Positions 50,314-58,610 of a stretch of 64,000 bases of DNA are shown piece by piece. The stretch spans positions 40,550-104,549 of the forward strand of contig JAFSPZ010000018.1 in assembly GCA_017451225.1 (NCBI GenBank), given 5' to 3'. The stretch comes from Muribaculaceae bacterium. GTDB lineage: Bacteria; Bacteroidota; Bacteroidia; Bacteroidales; Muribaculaceae. Made by a program: the position numbers and the translations under genes. The notes below the pieces were generated by a model that saw only the letters and a program-made list of their open reading frames with translations, did no database searches and was not told the origin of the DNA. Each line of letters begins with the position of its first letter. The first letter of the stretch is position 1.

Positions 50314-51780
50314 TTATTTGCGTTTCTTCTTGGGTATGCGCTTCGACGAGCCTATGGCGCCAGTTGGGCACACTAAACGGCACAAGTGACAGCCCACACA
50401 TTTATTACCCACAATTTGAGGCTGGCGGTCATCACCAAATGTGATTGCCTGATGGCCGGCATCCATGCAAGATATGTAGCAGCGGCCACAGCCAATGCAT
50501 TGCTCACGGTCGATGACAGGATAGACAATCGTGTCACGGTCCATGTCAGATGGACGCACAAACAGTGGCAGCTGCTCTCCCACCAGGTCGCTCAGCTTAT
50601 CTACACCACGGCGACACATGTAATGCTGAAGGCCGAGCTTCAAATCATCAATGATGCGGTAGCCATACTGCATTACTGCCGTACATACCTGAACATTGCC
50701 GCATCCCAGCTGAATGAACTCGAGCGCATCGCGCCAAGTCTCGATGCCACCTATTCCGCTGAGTTCTATTTTCTTCATAATAGGATTCTTGGCCATTTCA
50801 AGGATAAATCGCAAAGCTATAGGCTTCACTGCACGTCCCGAGAGTCCCGAAACAGTTTTCTTGCCCGAAACTGCAGCTCGATCGTCCATGGTCACACTCT
50901 TAATGGTGTTGATGGCACTGATGGCATCGGCGCCAGCAAAGTAAGCCCCCATTGCCGGGTTGCTCATGAGTGTGATGTTTGGAGTCATCTTTGGAATAAC
51001 AGGAATTGATACCGAACGTTTTACATAGGCTGTATAGAAGGTAACCAACTCTGGATCCTGACCCACATCACTTCCCATGCCTGCAATGCGCATCTGCGGA
51101 CATGAGAAATTGAGCTCAACAGCATCTACTCCAGCAGCCTCGGCCATCTTGGCAAGTTCTATCCACTGCTCCTCGGTAGAGCCCATGATTGAGGCTACAA
51201 CAATCTTGCTGGGATAATTTTTCTTGAGCCGGCTCAATATCTCGAAATCAACCTCGGCAGGATTCTCACTCAATTGTTCCATGTTGCGGAACGAACTGAA
51301 GTCACCAAGTTTTCCCTCACGATGAACAGCGTCAAATCGCGGAGACACCTCGTTGATGTCGTCTAGGCATATTGTCTTGTAAAAAACGCCTGCCCAGCCA
51401 GCCTCAAACGCACGTGCCACCATTTCATAGCCAGTGCATATCGATGACGATGCAAGGAAGAACGGGTTCTCACAATGCATGCCGCAAAAGTCAATCTCAA
51501 GGCTTGGCAGTTCTCGTTTCACTCTTTCATCTTCAAGCTGGCTTGCCAGCTGCACTATTCTCACTGGGCGGTCATAGTGCAGGCATGCTTTCTCGGCACG
51601 CTCCAAATCGTCCTGGCTGCAACCGTCAAGCCATTGACGTGCAATACCGGCATTATCAAATCGCACGGCCCTCAAAGCCCTTGCCACATCACCCTTGCCG
51701 CAGGCTTTGCTACAGGGTGCGTTCTCGCACAACAAGCAGCGAGCTACTTCTTCTTGGATGTTGATTTTATTTTGTATCAT
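50314..51780 (-). CDS. preA: PreA-like dihydropyrimidine dehydrogenase with extra N-terminal Fe-S segment
   Basis: 488 residues. Residues 10-60 contain CLLCENAPCSKAC, the [4Fe-4S] motif that in E. coli belongs to PreT, the electron-transfer partner. Residues 95-405 form the FMN TIM barrel (VELNFSCPQM with the catalytic Cys, PKMTPNITLM, SGIGGIETWRDALEFI, QVCTAVMQYGY). The last 60 residues carry two 4Fe-4S ferredoxin motifs, CIGCGRCYISC and CVGCHLCRLVC. This is the reductive pyrimidine-catabolism enzyme (NAD-dependent dihydropyrimidine dehydrogenase subunit A), here joined to part of the PreT N-terminus but lacking its FAD/NADH domain. It stands alone. Confidence 0.87.
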   Translation of the reverse strand: MIQNKINIQEEVARCLLCENAPCSKACGKGDVARALRAVRFDNAGIARQWLDGCSQDDLERAEKACLHYDRPVRIVQLASQLEDERVKRELPSLEIDFCGMHCENPFFLASSSICTGYEMVARAFEAGWAGVFYKTICLDDINEVSPRFDAVHREGKLGDFSSFRNMEQLSENPAEVDFEILSRLKKNYPSKIVVASIMGSTEEQWIELAKMAEAAGVDAVELNFSCPQMRIAGMGSDVGQDPELVTFYTAYVKRSVSIPVIPKMTPNITLMSNPAMGAYFAGADAISAINTIKSVTMDDRAAVSGKKTVSGLSGRAVKPIALRFILEMAKNPIMKKIELSGIGGIETWRDALEFIQLGCGNVQVCTAVMQYGYRIIDDLKLGLQHYMCRRGVDKLSDLVGEQLPLFVRPSDMDRDTIVYPVIDREQCIGCGRCYISCMDAGHQAITFGDDRQPQIVGNKCVGCHLCRLVCPTGAIGSSKRIPKKKRK

Positions 51781-51828
51781 AGTATTATAAAAGTGTTTCT
51801 CAGTTTATAATTAATCAATTCGTCGGTA

Positions 51829-51836
51829 CAAATATA
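51829..51836 (-). promoter_or_regulatory. -7 element of preA
   Basis: Minus-strand TATATTTG, about 48 bases before the preA ATG. -33 not clear. Confidence 0.45.
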
Positions 51837-51880
51837 GCAAAAATTACTATATTCAGGCATTCTTTATCCAAAAAAATAGT

Positions 51881-51888
51881 ATTTTTGC
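51881..51888 (+). promoter_or_regulatory. -7 element of the LTA-synthase-like gene
   Basis: TATTTTTG, about 56 bases before the ATG at 51945. -33 not clear. Confidence 0.45.
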
Positions 51889-51944
51889 ACTCGCTAGAGG
51901 CTATATGCTATTTCATTATTCACTTTTTTTAACAACTATAATAA

Positions 51945-53924
51945 ATGTCACATCTCAACTTTTCATTCAAGAGCCTTAGAAAACAACCCGCAGTTGTGAT
52001 GGCTGTAAACTTCGTGTTCATGATTGTTGTTTACATGCTGTCACGATGGTTTTTTTACTACATGAATCTACATCATTTCCAAGATGTGACTTTTGCCGAA
52101 ATGATGACAATTTCTTGGGGAGGATTGAGATTTGACATTAGTGCGCTTTGCTACCTCAACATGCTGTGCATAGCGTTGCAGCTGCTTCCGCTCAAGGCTC
52201 GCCACACAGTCAAGTATCAAAGAGTAGTGAAGATCATTTTCCTTGTTGTCAACATTCTGGGAATCGCAGTCAACGCTGCCGACATTGTTTATTACGAGTT
52301 TGGCGGCCGTCGCACCACCTGGACCATATTCTCCGAGTTTGGCGGCGAGAGCAACCTGGGCAAGATTTTCCTCAACAGCATTACCGGATACTGGCAGGTG
52401 TGGCTCTTTGGCATAGCGATGATACTTGCTGTGGCATTTCTCTATTACAATCCTGTCAAGAAAGACCGTGACAAGGACCACTACCCTCCTGCCCGGGTCT
52501 ATTATCCCGTTCATTCGGTAGTTTTCCTGCTTGCTTGCATGCTCACCCTGTCGGGACTGCGTGGTGGATTGTCATGGAAGATGCACCCCCTGAGGCAAGA
52601 CTCGGCCGAAATTTACTGCAAGAGGCCCATTGAGACGGCGATTGTGCTCAACACTCCGTTCACAATGCTCACCACCATTCACAAGAAAGGATACAAAGAC
52701 CCCAAATTCTTCAACAAGGAAGAGCTTGACGGCATTTTCTCCCCCGTCAGGAACAAGACTCCACGCGGTGGCGAGATGAAGAAGCTCAACGTAGTGGTTT
52801 TCTTGATGGAGAGCTTCTCGATGGAATACACCGGATTTTTCAACAAGGACAAGGACGGAGGCCGTTATCAAGGCTATACGCCATTTCTTGACTCGCTCCT
52901 GACCCAGAGCTACTGCTTTGAATACAGTTTTGCCAACGGAAGCCGTTCGGTCGACTGCATGCCTGCCAGCTTTGCGGGAATTCCTCGTTACATCGACCCA
53001 TACTGCTACTATATCTACTCCAACAACAACCTTCAAGCCTTGCCGCAAATGCTGCGCGACGAGGGATATAACACTGCATTTTTCCATGGCGCGCCCAACA
53101 CCACCCTTGGATTCAAGGCCTTTTCCAACTTGATTGGGTTTGAGCACTATTATGGCATGGATGAGTATGGAGACAAGGACTTCGACGGCACCTGGGCAAT
53201 CTTTGACGAGCCCTATCTGGAATATTTTGCCCAGCACACCAAGAAATATGCTCAGAAAGGCAAACCTTTCTTCCTGACGGTTTTCACAGCATCGAGTCAT
53301 GAGCCTTTCGCCATTCCCGAGAAGTACAAGAACACTTTCACGCGAGGCGACATTCCCATGCATCGTTCCATCAGCTATGCCGACCATGCCATTAAGCGGT
53401 ATTTCGAGAAAATCAAGAACGAGCCCTGGGTAAAAAACACGATTTTCGTCTTCACTGCCGACCACTGCGGTGTAGCTCATCGCGACGACTATAACAACGA
53501 CATGGGTCGATTCCTCATTCCCATCTTCTTCTACACTCCTGGAGGACAGCTGCCCGTGAAGTGCGACTCAACTCGCCTCATGCAGCAAACCGACATCATG
53601 CCCACAGTCCTGGGACTGCTCAACTATCAGAAGCCCTATTTCTCGTTTGGAAAAGACGTATTCGACACAAGCCAGGACTATGTCAACTTTGTATTCAACG
53701 ACCGTAACGGAACTTCAATGTATTACCTTGACGACCTCATGATTGAATACCGCAACCACAAGCTCATTGGAGTCTATGAGTTCAAGAAAGACTTCTCGCT
53801 CAAGAACAACCTCATGAGCAAGAAAGGACAATTCCAGCAACTGCCATTCATGCAGCGGCAGATGGAAGCAATCTTGCAGCAATACATCACACGCATGAAG
53901 GACAACAACCTAACTGCAAAATAG
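51945..53924 (+). CDS. LTA-synthase-family sulfatase-fold membrane enzyme
   Basis: 659 residues. Five transmembrane helices span residues 15-205 (for example VVMAVNFVFMIVVYMLSRWF, VWLFGIAMILAVAFLYY). From 270 there is a periplasmic alkaline-phosphatase-superfamily domain: NVVVFLMESFSMEYTGFF (metal-binding Glu), SFANGSRSVDCMPASFAGI with the Ser nucleophile, FLTVFTASSHEPF and VFTADHCGVAHRDDY. The arrangement is that of LtaS, MdoB and their Bacteroidota relatives, which move glycerophosphate or phosphoethanolamine onto envelope glycans. As Bacteroidales lack lipoteichoic acid, the acceptor is probably a glycan or lipid; this is unproven. Confidence 0.85.
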   Translation: MSHLNFSFKSLRKQPAVVMAVNFVFMIVVYMLSRWFFYYMNLHHFQDVTFAEMMTISWGGLRFDISALCYLNMLCIALQLLPLKARHTVKYQRVVKIIFLVVNILGIAVNAADIVYYEFGGRRTTWTIFSEFGGESNLGKIFLNSITGYWQVWLFGIAMILAVAFLYYNPVKKDRDKDHYPPARVYYPVHSVVFLLACMLTLSGLRGGLSWKMHPLRQDSAEIYCKRPIETAIVLNTPFTMLTTIHKKGYKDPKFFNKEELDGIFSPVRNKTPRGGEMKKLNVVVFLMESFSMEYTGFFNKDKDGGRYQGYTPFLDSLLTQSYCFEYSFANGSRSVDCMPASFAGIPRYIDPYCYYIYSNNNLQALPQMLRDEGYNTAFFHGAPNTTLGFKAFSNLIGFEHYYGMDEYGDKDFDGTWAIFDEPYLEYFAQHTKKYAQKGKPFFLTVFTASSHEPFAIPEKYKNTFTRGDIPMHRSISYADHAIKRYFEKIKNEPWVKNTIFVFTADHCGVAHRDDYNNDMGRFLIPIFFYTPGGQLPVKCDSTRLMQQTDIMPTVLGLLNYQKPYFSFGKDVFDTSQDYVNFVFNDRNGTSMYYLDDLMIEYRNHKLIGVYEFKKDFSLKNNLMSKKGQFQQLPFMQRQMEAILQQYITRMKDNNLTAK

Positions 53925-53928
53925 ATTC

Positions 53929-53960
53929 CCGCTGTCTCCTTGCTTAATAAGGGGACACGG
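53929..53960 (+). terminator. Weak hairpin after the LTA-synthase-like gene
   Basis: GTCTCCTT (53934-53941) can pair with AAGGGGAC (53949-53956) with one G-T pair around a TTAA-centred loop; no T-run follows, so the terminator call is weak. Confidence 0.3.
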
Positions 53961-54058
53961 CAAATCAAACTGCTCAACAGCGGACAAATCAGACAGTTGA
54001 GGGATGTTTGCGTGTTCATGATTAATGATATGGAAGTGCATCTTTGAAAAAAATGTAT

Positions 54059-54066
54059 TATCTTTG
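54059..54066 (+). promoter_or_regulatory. -7 element abutting the TonB-plug-like gene
   Basis: TATCTTTG, then CAAC, then the ATG at 54071, so transcription would begin at the start codon. Confidence 0.5.
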
Positions 54067-54070
54067 CAAC

Positions 54071-55126
54071 ATGATAAAATTAACAAGAAAAATATTGCTT
54101 TTTGCGGCATTATTGTTGTCAAGCACATGCTGCATCTACTCACAAACTTATAAAGTTAATGTATCAGTTAGTGCTATGGATAGCATAGACCTTAGAGAAA
54201 AATACTGCGAGAATTGTCATGTTATTTTGAATGATACACTTGAAACTATCACTAATAAATACGGCGAATTTGAGTTCACAAACATACCAAGTGGAATACA
54301 TAAGCTGTTAATTCAAACTTCTTCTTGTTCAAGGACCTACTACATAATAGTTGAGGGCAAAGATTATTATAATGATTATACACTTAACTTTAATCACGAA
54401 AAATACATAACTCAAGCTAAATCAAACATAGAAAATAACACTCCAGTTATATATGAAATAGGTGGCATTGCCCCTGTAAGAATACCTGGAGAATATGGCT
54501 TTGAATCATTTCAAAATAAATTCAATACAAAAGTAGAAGTTATAGGCTGCACAATAGACACTGACTTTGAAACTTATGTTGAATGTAACTTCTTAGCTTT
54601 TGAATGGTTAAGCAATCATTTTTGCACAGAGTGGCGTATCGGAAAATGGAGAGAAATGCTAAAATACATTAATGGATTTAGCGATTGGGAGAAAATTCAT
54701 GACCAGGAGTATCTAATTAGTATGTATCCTAATCTTAATCGAAACCCTTTAGTAGTAATTGACGGATTGGTTATTGAGGATAACCCTGCTATTACTTTCG
54801 ACCGTGACAGCATTAACACATTTGTCACCAAAATATGCCCTATCATTCAAGAAAACGACATTGATTATATTAGCTATTTAGATAATCCTTCTAATACAAA
54901 TATCACAATTTGCAATAATAATGGTGCAATCCTTGTTAGAACAAAACCTGAGTCAGGAATAGATACTATTTTATTGAATGGACATGTGTCTAAAAGAAAG
55001 AATAAAGTTGAATTGACTAATTTTGTTTCATCTGAGCCACCAAAATTTTCTTTATTAGAAAAGAAATGGAATCTTAATAGAATAATCATTGAAGATTCAT
55101 GCCAATGGAAAAGAGGTAATAGATGA
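54071..55126 (+). CDS. Exported protein with carboxypeptidase-like and TonB-plug-like domains
   Basis: 351 residues from MIKLTRKILLFAALLLSSTC; a frame to 54044 precedes the promoter. A signal peptide ends near IYSQ. Residues 25-110 are a CarboxypepD_reg-like beta sandwich (ITNKYGEFEFTNIPSGIHKL). Residues 225-300 (NPLVVIDGLVIED, ICNNNGAILVRTKP) resemble the plug of SusC-type TonB receptors, PL(F/V)VIDG and GANGVILVTTK. No beta-barrel follows, so it is a free-standing plug-like protein. The gene and the next lipoprotein are much more AT-rich in codon use than their neighbours, suggesting transfer. Function unknown. Confidence 0.72.
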   Translation: MIKLTRKILLFAALLLSSTCCIYSQTYKVNVSVSAMDSIDLREKYCENCHVILNDTLETITNKYGEFEFTNIPSGIHKLLIQTSSCSRTYYIIVEGKDYYNDYTLNFNHEKYITQAKSNIENNTPVIYEIGGIAPVRIPGEYGFESFQNKFNTKVEVIGCTIDTDFETYVECNFLAFEWLSNHFCTEWRIGKWREMLKYINGFSDWEKIHDQEYLISMYPNLNRNPLVVIDGLVIEDNPAITFDRDSINTFVTKICPIIQENDIDYISYLDNPSNTNITICNNNGAILVRTKPESGIDTILLNGHVSKRKNKVELTNFVSSEPPKFSLLEKKWNLNRIIIEDSCQWKRGNR

Positions 55127-55158
55127 CAATAGCAACAAACACATTATTTTTGTTGAAG

Positions 55159-55189
55159 TTGAAACCAAGTAGAAAATTCTGTATCTTTG
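55159..55189 (+). promoter_or_regulatory. Promoter of the AT-rich lipoprotein gene
   Basis: TTG (55159-55161), 20 bases, TATCTTTG (55182-55189). Leader about 22 bases. Confidence 0.68.
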
Positions 55190-55217
55190 CAATTGTTATT
55201 AACCATATATTATTAGT

Positions 55218-55754
55218 ATGAAAAATATATCATCTTTACTTATATTTGTATTTCTTTTTCTAAGTTGCTATTCCAAAACGGAAAAAGCAAGTTCTACAAA
55301 TGTTCATTGCCAAGAAACAACTGAAGCAAAAGAGGAAGTCATATGCGACTCTTTAGATTATATATTACCTCAAAAAATAATGGGTAAAATAGACTTTGGG
55401 AGGCCTGTAAAATATCACGAATTAACAAATTCTGAAATACTCAAGGTCAAAAAAATACTATCGGATTACCTTGCGGAAAAACGAAAAAAGGAAATTGCAG
55501 AGTTTCCCTATAGTGAGAATATACCATACACTTTTGATAAGTATATTCGCCAATATCTTGCTATAGAAAAAAATGGGGAAATCATTGTAATGGTACACCT
55601 AATAGGTTATAAGATGGCAACTTATCTTGGAATAAGTAAAAAAAGCTTACAATCCGATTTAATTTTTCATGATGGTGGTGGCTCAAATTTTGCATCCGCA
55701 GAGATTAATCTTTCGACGGGAAGTATTATATCATATCATCAAAATATAATGTAA
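55218..55754 (+). CDS. AT-rich lipoprotein of unknown function
   Basis: 178 residues. Lipoprotein signal MKNISSLLIFVFLFLSC with lipobox cysteine 17, then a Glu/Lys-rich linker (TEKASSTNVHCQETTEAKEE). The middle has a charged helix (KVKKILSDYLAEKRKKEIAEF) and the C-terminal part short strands (YLAIEKNGEIIVMVHLIGYK, LIFHDGGGSNFASAEINLSTG). No family is recognised. Codons are strongly A/T-ending, as in the upstream gene and unlike flanking genes, and it has its own promoter. Together they form a small islet between the LTA-synthase-like gene and the glycogen genes. Confidence 0.68.
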   Translation: MKNISSLLIFVFLFLSCYSKTEKASSTNVHCQETTEAKEEVICDSLDYILPQKIMGKIDFGRPVKYHELTNSEILKVKKILSDYLAEKRKKEIAEFPYSENIPYTFDKYIRQYLAIEKNGEIIVMVHLIGYKMATYLGISKKSLQSDLIFHDGGGSNFASAEINLSTGSIISYHQNIM

Positions 55755-55780
55755 ATTCTATCTTTTAGGCAATCAATATT

Positions 55781-55822
55781 ACTCCATATTTTTGCGGTGA
55801 GAAAATCGCAGAAATATGGAGT
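55781..55822. repeat. Inverted repeat, 15 of 16 paired
   Basis: ACTCCATATTTTTGCG (55781-55796) pairs with CGCAGAAATATGGAGT (55807-55822) with one mismatch. The left arm contains a -7-like TATTTTTG (55787-55794). Confidence 0.8.
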
Positions 55823-55849
55823 TAAATTTTAATAGTGTAGAAATGTCAC

Positions 55850-55895
55850 GCATACCTCAGCATAGACAAGCGAGCTTGACTATGCTGAGGTATGC
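55850..55895. repeat. 46-base near-perfect palindromic hairpin
   Basis: GCATACCTCAGCATAG (55850-55865) pairs perfectly with CTATGCTGAGGTATGC (55880-55895); the interior CAAGC-GA-GCTTG is again a palindrome, with only one A-A mismatch between the two stems. Such a long stem-loop is not explained by adjacent genes. Confidence 0.88.
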
Positions 55896-55934
55896 TATGG
55901 CAGCGGCCTGCACTATCTCGTGGACTAAAGCACT

Positions 55935-55972
55935 AAACCGCCTGAGACGTTATACATTCTCAGGCGGTTTTT
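55935..55972. terminator. Terminator between the AT-rich islet and glgP
   Basis: AAACCGCCTGAGA (55935-55947) pairs perfectly with TCTCAGGCGGTTT (55958-55970) and is followed by TT. It lies 50 bases beyond the glgP stop on the opposite strand, so it can end both transcripts. Confidence 0.88.
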
Positions 55973-56021
55973 GATTAAAGAGGATGTGCCAAACATCCTA
56001 TCTTCTTAAATAGAATTGTGA

Positions 56022-58577
56022 TTAGAACCACTTCACATAGGCGAAGTCCTGACGGTGTGGGAGGTTATTGTTCCATGGATAGGCACGGAAGGCAAGCTTG
56101 AAGATGCCAGTGTCCTTGATGCGGTCGTTGAGCTTGAATGTGAGAATATCGCCATCCTCGTCAACCACCTTCATGGGCAGTGTGCTATGGAACTTGGTTT
56201 CCCCATCTACATCGTGATAAACAACCAGTTCAAGCCCTACACTGCGGCCCAAACCTGCTGTATTGACTTTCACTGTGGCTTCAACGCGTCCGTTGTTGAT
56301 GGAAATGTCATAGAACGAGTCGCTGAGCTGCATGTCCTCGACTGTCACATTGTCCCAGTTCTCGGCGACGTGCTCCTTCCAAGCCACAATTTCACGCACA
56401 AGGGCATAATCGTTGGCGCGAAGTTTCTTGCTGCGCGCTGCCTCCTTATTGTAGAAGCGGTCGATATAGTCCTTCATCATGCGCGACATGGTGTAGTTGG
56501 GCGCAATTTGCGAGATAGAGTTCTTGATATACTGAATCCACTCGGGAGAATAGCCCTTGGAATTCTTGGCAAAGTACAGAGGAATAATCTCGTTCTCAAG
56601 CATCGAGTAGATGGTTGCTGCATCGAGCTTGTCCTGCATGCTCTGGTCGGTGTAGGTGCGGTGCGAGGTCAGTGCCCATCCAGCGCCTTCACGATAACCC
56701 TCATACCACCATCCATCAAGCACCGAGAAATTGAGCAAACCGTTCATCTCGGCCTTCTCGCCACTGGTACCCGAAGCCTCGAGAGGACGGGTTGGTGTGT
56801 TGAGCCAAATGTCAACACCGGTGATAAGACGCTTAGAAACTGTCATGTCGTAGTTCTCGAGGAAGATAATCTTGCCCAGGAACTCAGGCATTTTAGAAAT
56901 CTCTACAATGCGCTTGATAAGGTCCTTGCCAGCACCGTCGGCAGGGTGAGCCTTGCCAGCGAAGATGAACTGCACTGGGAACTTCTCGTTGTTGACAATG
57001 CGCGAGAGTCGGTCAAGATTGGTAAAGAGCAGATGTGCGCGCTTGTAAGTGGCAAAACGACGAGCGAAGCCAATGAGCAGTGCATCGGGATTGATTTTGT
57101 CAACAATCGACATGATGCGGGTGGGGTCGCCCTGGTTCTTGAGCCAAGTGGCGCGGAAGTCACGTCTCACGAAGTTGATGAACTTGTTCTTCAGGCGCAT
57201 GCGCAGGTCCCAAATCTCCTCGTCGGGAACAGTCTGTATGGGAGCCCAAGTAGCCATATCTTCCTGCTTGTCGAGATACTTGTCACCAAACACCTTGGCA
57301 TAGTACTCTTTCCACTCCGATGCTGCCCATGTGGGCATGTGAACGCCGTTGGTAACATAACCCACGTGCGACTCCTCGGGAGCATAACCCTTCCACACAC
57401 CGGCAAACATCTTCTTTGACACCTCTCCGTGCAGCCAGCTCACACCGTTGCTCTCTTGAGTGGTGTTAAGAGCGAAGACGCTCATCGAGAATTTCTCCTG
57501 AGTGTCGGGGTTCTCGCGACCCATGTTCATCAAGTCGTTCCAAGTTATACCAAGCTTAGCAGGGAATTCACCCATGTAACGGCCAAAGAGGCCCTCGTCA
57601 AAGTAGTCGTGACCTGCTGGCACTGGAGTGTGTACGGTGTAAAGCGAAGATGCTCTTACAACCTCAAGAGCCTCGTTGAAGGTCAAGCCCTCGTCCTGAA
57701 CGTAGTCAACAAGTCGCTGCAGGTTGAGCAGTGCGGCATGACCCTCGTTGCAGTGATAAATCTGAGCCTTGATGCCAAGTTTCTTGAGCATCAGCATACC
57801 ACCAATACCCAGCATGTACTCCTGCTTGATGCGGTTCTCCCAGTCGCCACCATAGAGCTGGTGAGTTATAGAGCGGTCGAAGTCGCTATTCTTGTCAAGG
57901 TCGGTATCGAGCAGATACAAGTTCATGCGGCCCACATTTACCTTCCAAATGTTGGCATAAACCACACGGCCGGGATAAGGCACCTCGAGCACCATCTGCT
58001 GGCCGTCCGTGTCAATCACAGGCTCTATGGGCAGATGATTAAAGTTCTGAGGCTCATAATTGGCGATTTGTTGACCATCCATCGAAAGGGTCTGAGTAAA
58101 ATAGCCATAGCGATACAGGAATCCAACAGCAGTCATGTCGATGCGGCGGTCACTGGCCTCCTTGATGTAGTCACCAGCGAGGATGCCCAAGCCACCCGAA
58201 TAAATCTTGAGAGCGTTGCACAAACCATACTCCATGCTGAAATAGGCCACCGAAGGGAACTCCTTGCGCATGGGCTGATCCATATATTCCTTGAAATGCT
58301 TATAGATTGTGTCTATTTTTGCCACAAGCTCTTTGTCTTTGCTCAGCTCCTCGAGCTTTGATGCCGACATCTTGTTAAGCATCATAACTGGGTTCTCACC
58401 CGATGCTCTCCAAATTTCGCGGTCCAGATGATGGAACATCGATTTTGCCTCGCTGTTCCACACCCACCACAGGTTTTTTGAAAGCTCGTCAAGCTTTTGA
58501 AGGCTTGAGGGCAATTCACTTTTCACTGTAAGATTTCTCCACACTGGAGAATTGGAATTACTGACTTTAATTTTCAT
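56022..58577 (-). CDS. glgP: Alpha-glucan (glycogen) phosphorylase
   Basis: 851 residues, GT35 family of the form with an N-terminal DUF3417 segment ([18 protein letters not shown]). Central landmarks: [46 protein letters not shown] and, near the C-terminus, [25 protein letters not shown], the pyridoxal-phosphate loop, in which Lys binds PLP (SGEK replaces the more usual SGMK). It releases glucose-1-phosphate from glycogen and maltodextrins. It follows the glycogen synthase gene by 33 bases on the same strand, so the two are an operon for glycogen turnover. Identification is firm. Confidence 0.93.
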   Translation of the reverse strand: MKIKVSNSNSPVWRNLTVKSELPSSLQKLDELSKNLWWVWNSEAKSMFHHLDREIWRASGENPVMMLNKMSASKLEELSKDKELVAKIDTIYKHFKEYMDQPMRKEFPSVAYFSMEYGLCNALKIYSGGLGILAGDYIKEASDRRIDMTAVGFLYRYGYFTQTLSMDGQQIANYEPQNFNHLPIEPVIDTDGQQMVLEVPYPGRVVYANIWKVNVGRMNLYLLDTDLDKNSDFDRSITHQLYGGDWENRIKQEYMLGIGGMLMLKKLGIKAQIYHCNEGHAALLNLQRLVDYVQDEGLTFNEALEVVRASSLYTVHTPVPAGHDYFDEGLFGRYMGEFPAKLGITWNDLMNMGRENPDTQEKFSMSVFALNTTQESNGVSWLHGEVSKKMFAGVWKGYAPEESHVGYVTNGVHMPTWAASEWKEYYAKVFGDKYLDKQEDMATWAPIQTVPDEEIWDLRMRLKNKFINFVRRDFRATWLKNQGDPTRIMSIVDKINPDALLIGFARRFATYKRAHLLFTNLDRLSRIVNNEKFPVQFIFAGKAHPADGAGKDLIKRIVEISKMPEFLGKIIFLENYDMTVSKRLITGVDIWLNTPTRPLEASGTSGEKAEMNGLLNFSVLDGWWYEGYREGAGWALTSHRTYTDQSMQDKLDAATIYSMLENEIIPLYFAKNSKGYSPEWIQYIKNSISQIAPNYTMSRMMKDYIDRFYNKEAARSKKLRANDYALVREIVAWKEHVAENWDNVTVEDMQLSDSFYDISINNGRVEATVKVNTAGLGRSVGLELVVYHDVDGETKFHSTLPMKVVDEDGDILTFKLNDRIKDTGIFKLAFRAYPWNNNLPHRQDFAYVKWF

Positions 58578-58610
58578 ATATTAAATATTGATATTATTTC
58601 GTTGTTGTCA

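Larger units (their letters stand above)
55816..55974 (+). other. Doubtful 52-codon frame spanning the hairpin cluster
   Basis: ATG at 55816 opens a frame of 52 codons (MELNFNSVEMSRIPQHRQAS to YTFSGGF) ending at TGA 55972-55974. The 46-base hairpin and the terminator stem both lie inside it, which is unusual for a protein and suggests that the structure, not the peptide, is what is kept. It is recorded because a -7 element precedes it. Confidence 0.25.

Noticed and set aside
52572-53480. A 300-codon open frame opposite the LTA-synthase-like gene
   Set aside because: Antisense to a recognised gene with intact catalytic motifs; no start signals and no recognisable protein features.
55816-55974. 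Transposase or toxin fragment in the 52-codon frame of the hairpin cluster
   Set aside because: The frame is built from inverted repeats and a terminator stem and matches no family; listed only as doubtful.
56055-58361. Two long open frames (about 450 and 310 codons) on the plus strand opposite glgP
   Set aside because: They lie wholly antisense to a complete, well-conserved phosphorylase, have no family motifs, and arise from the codon bias of glgP on the other strand.
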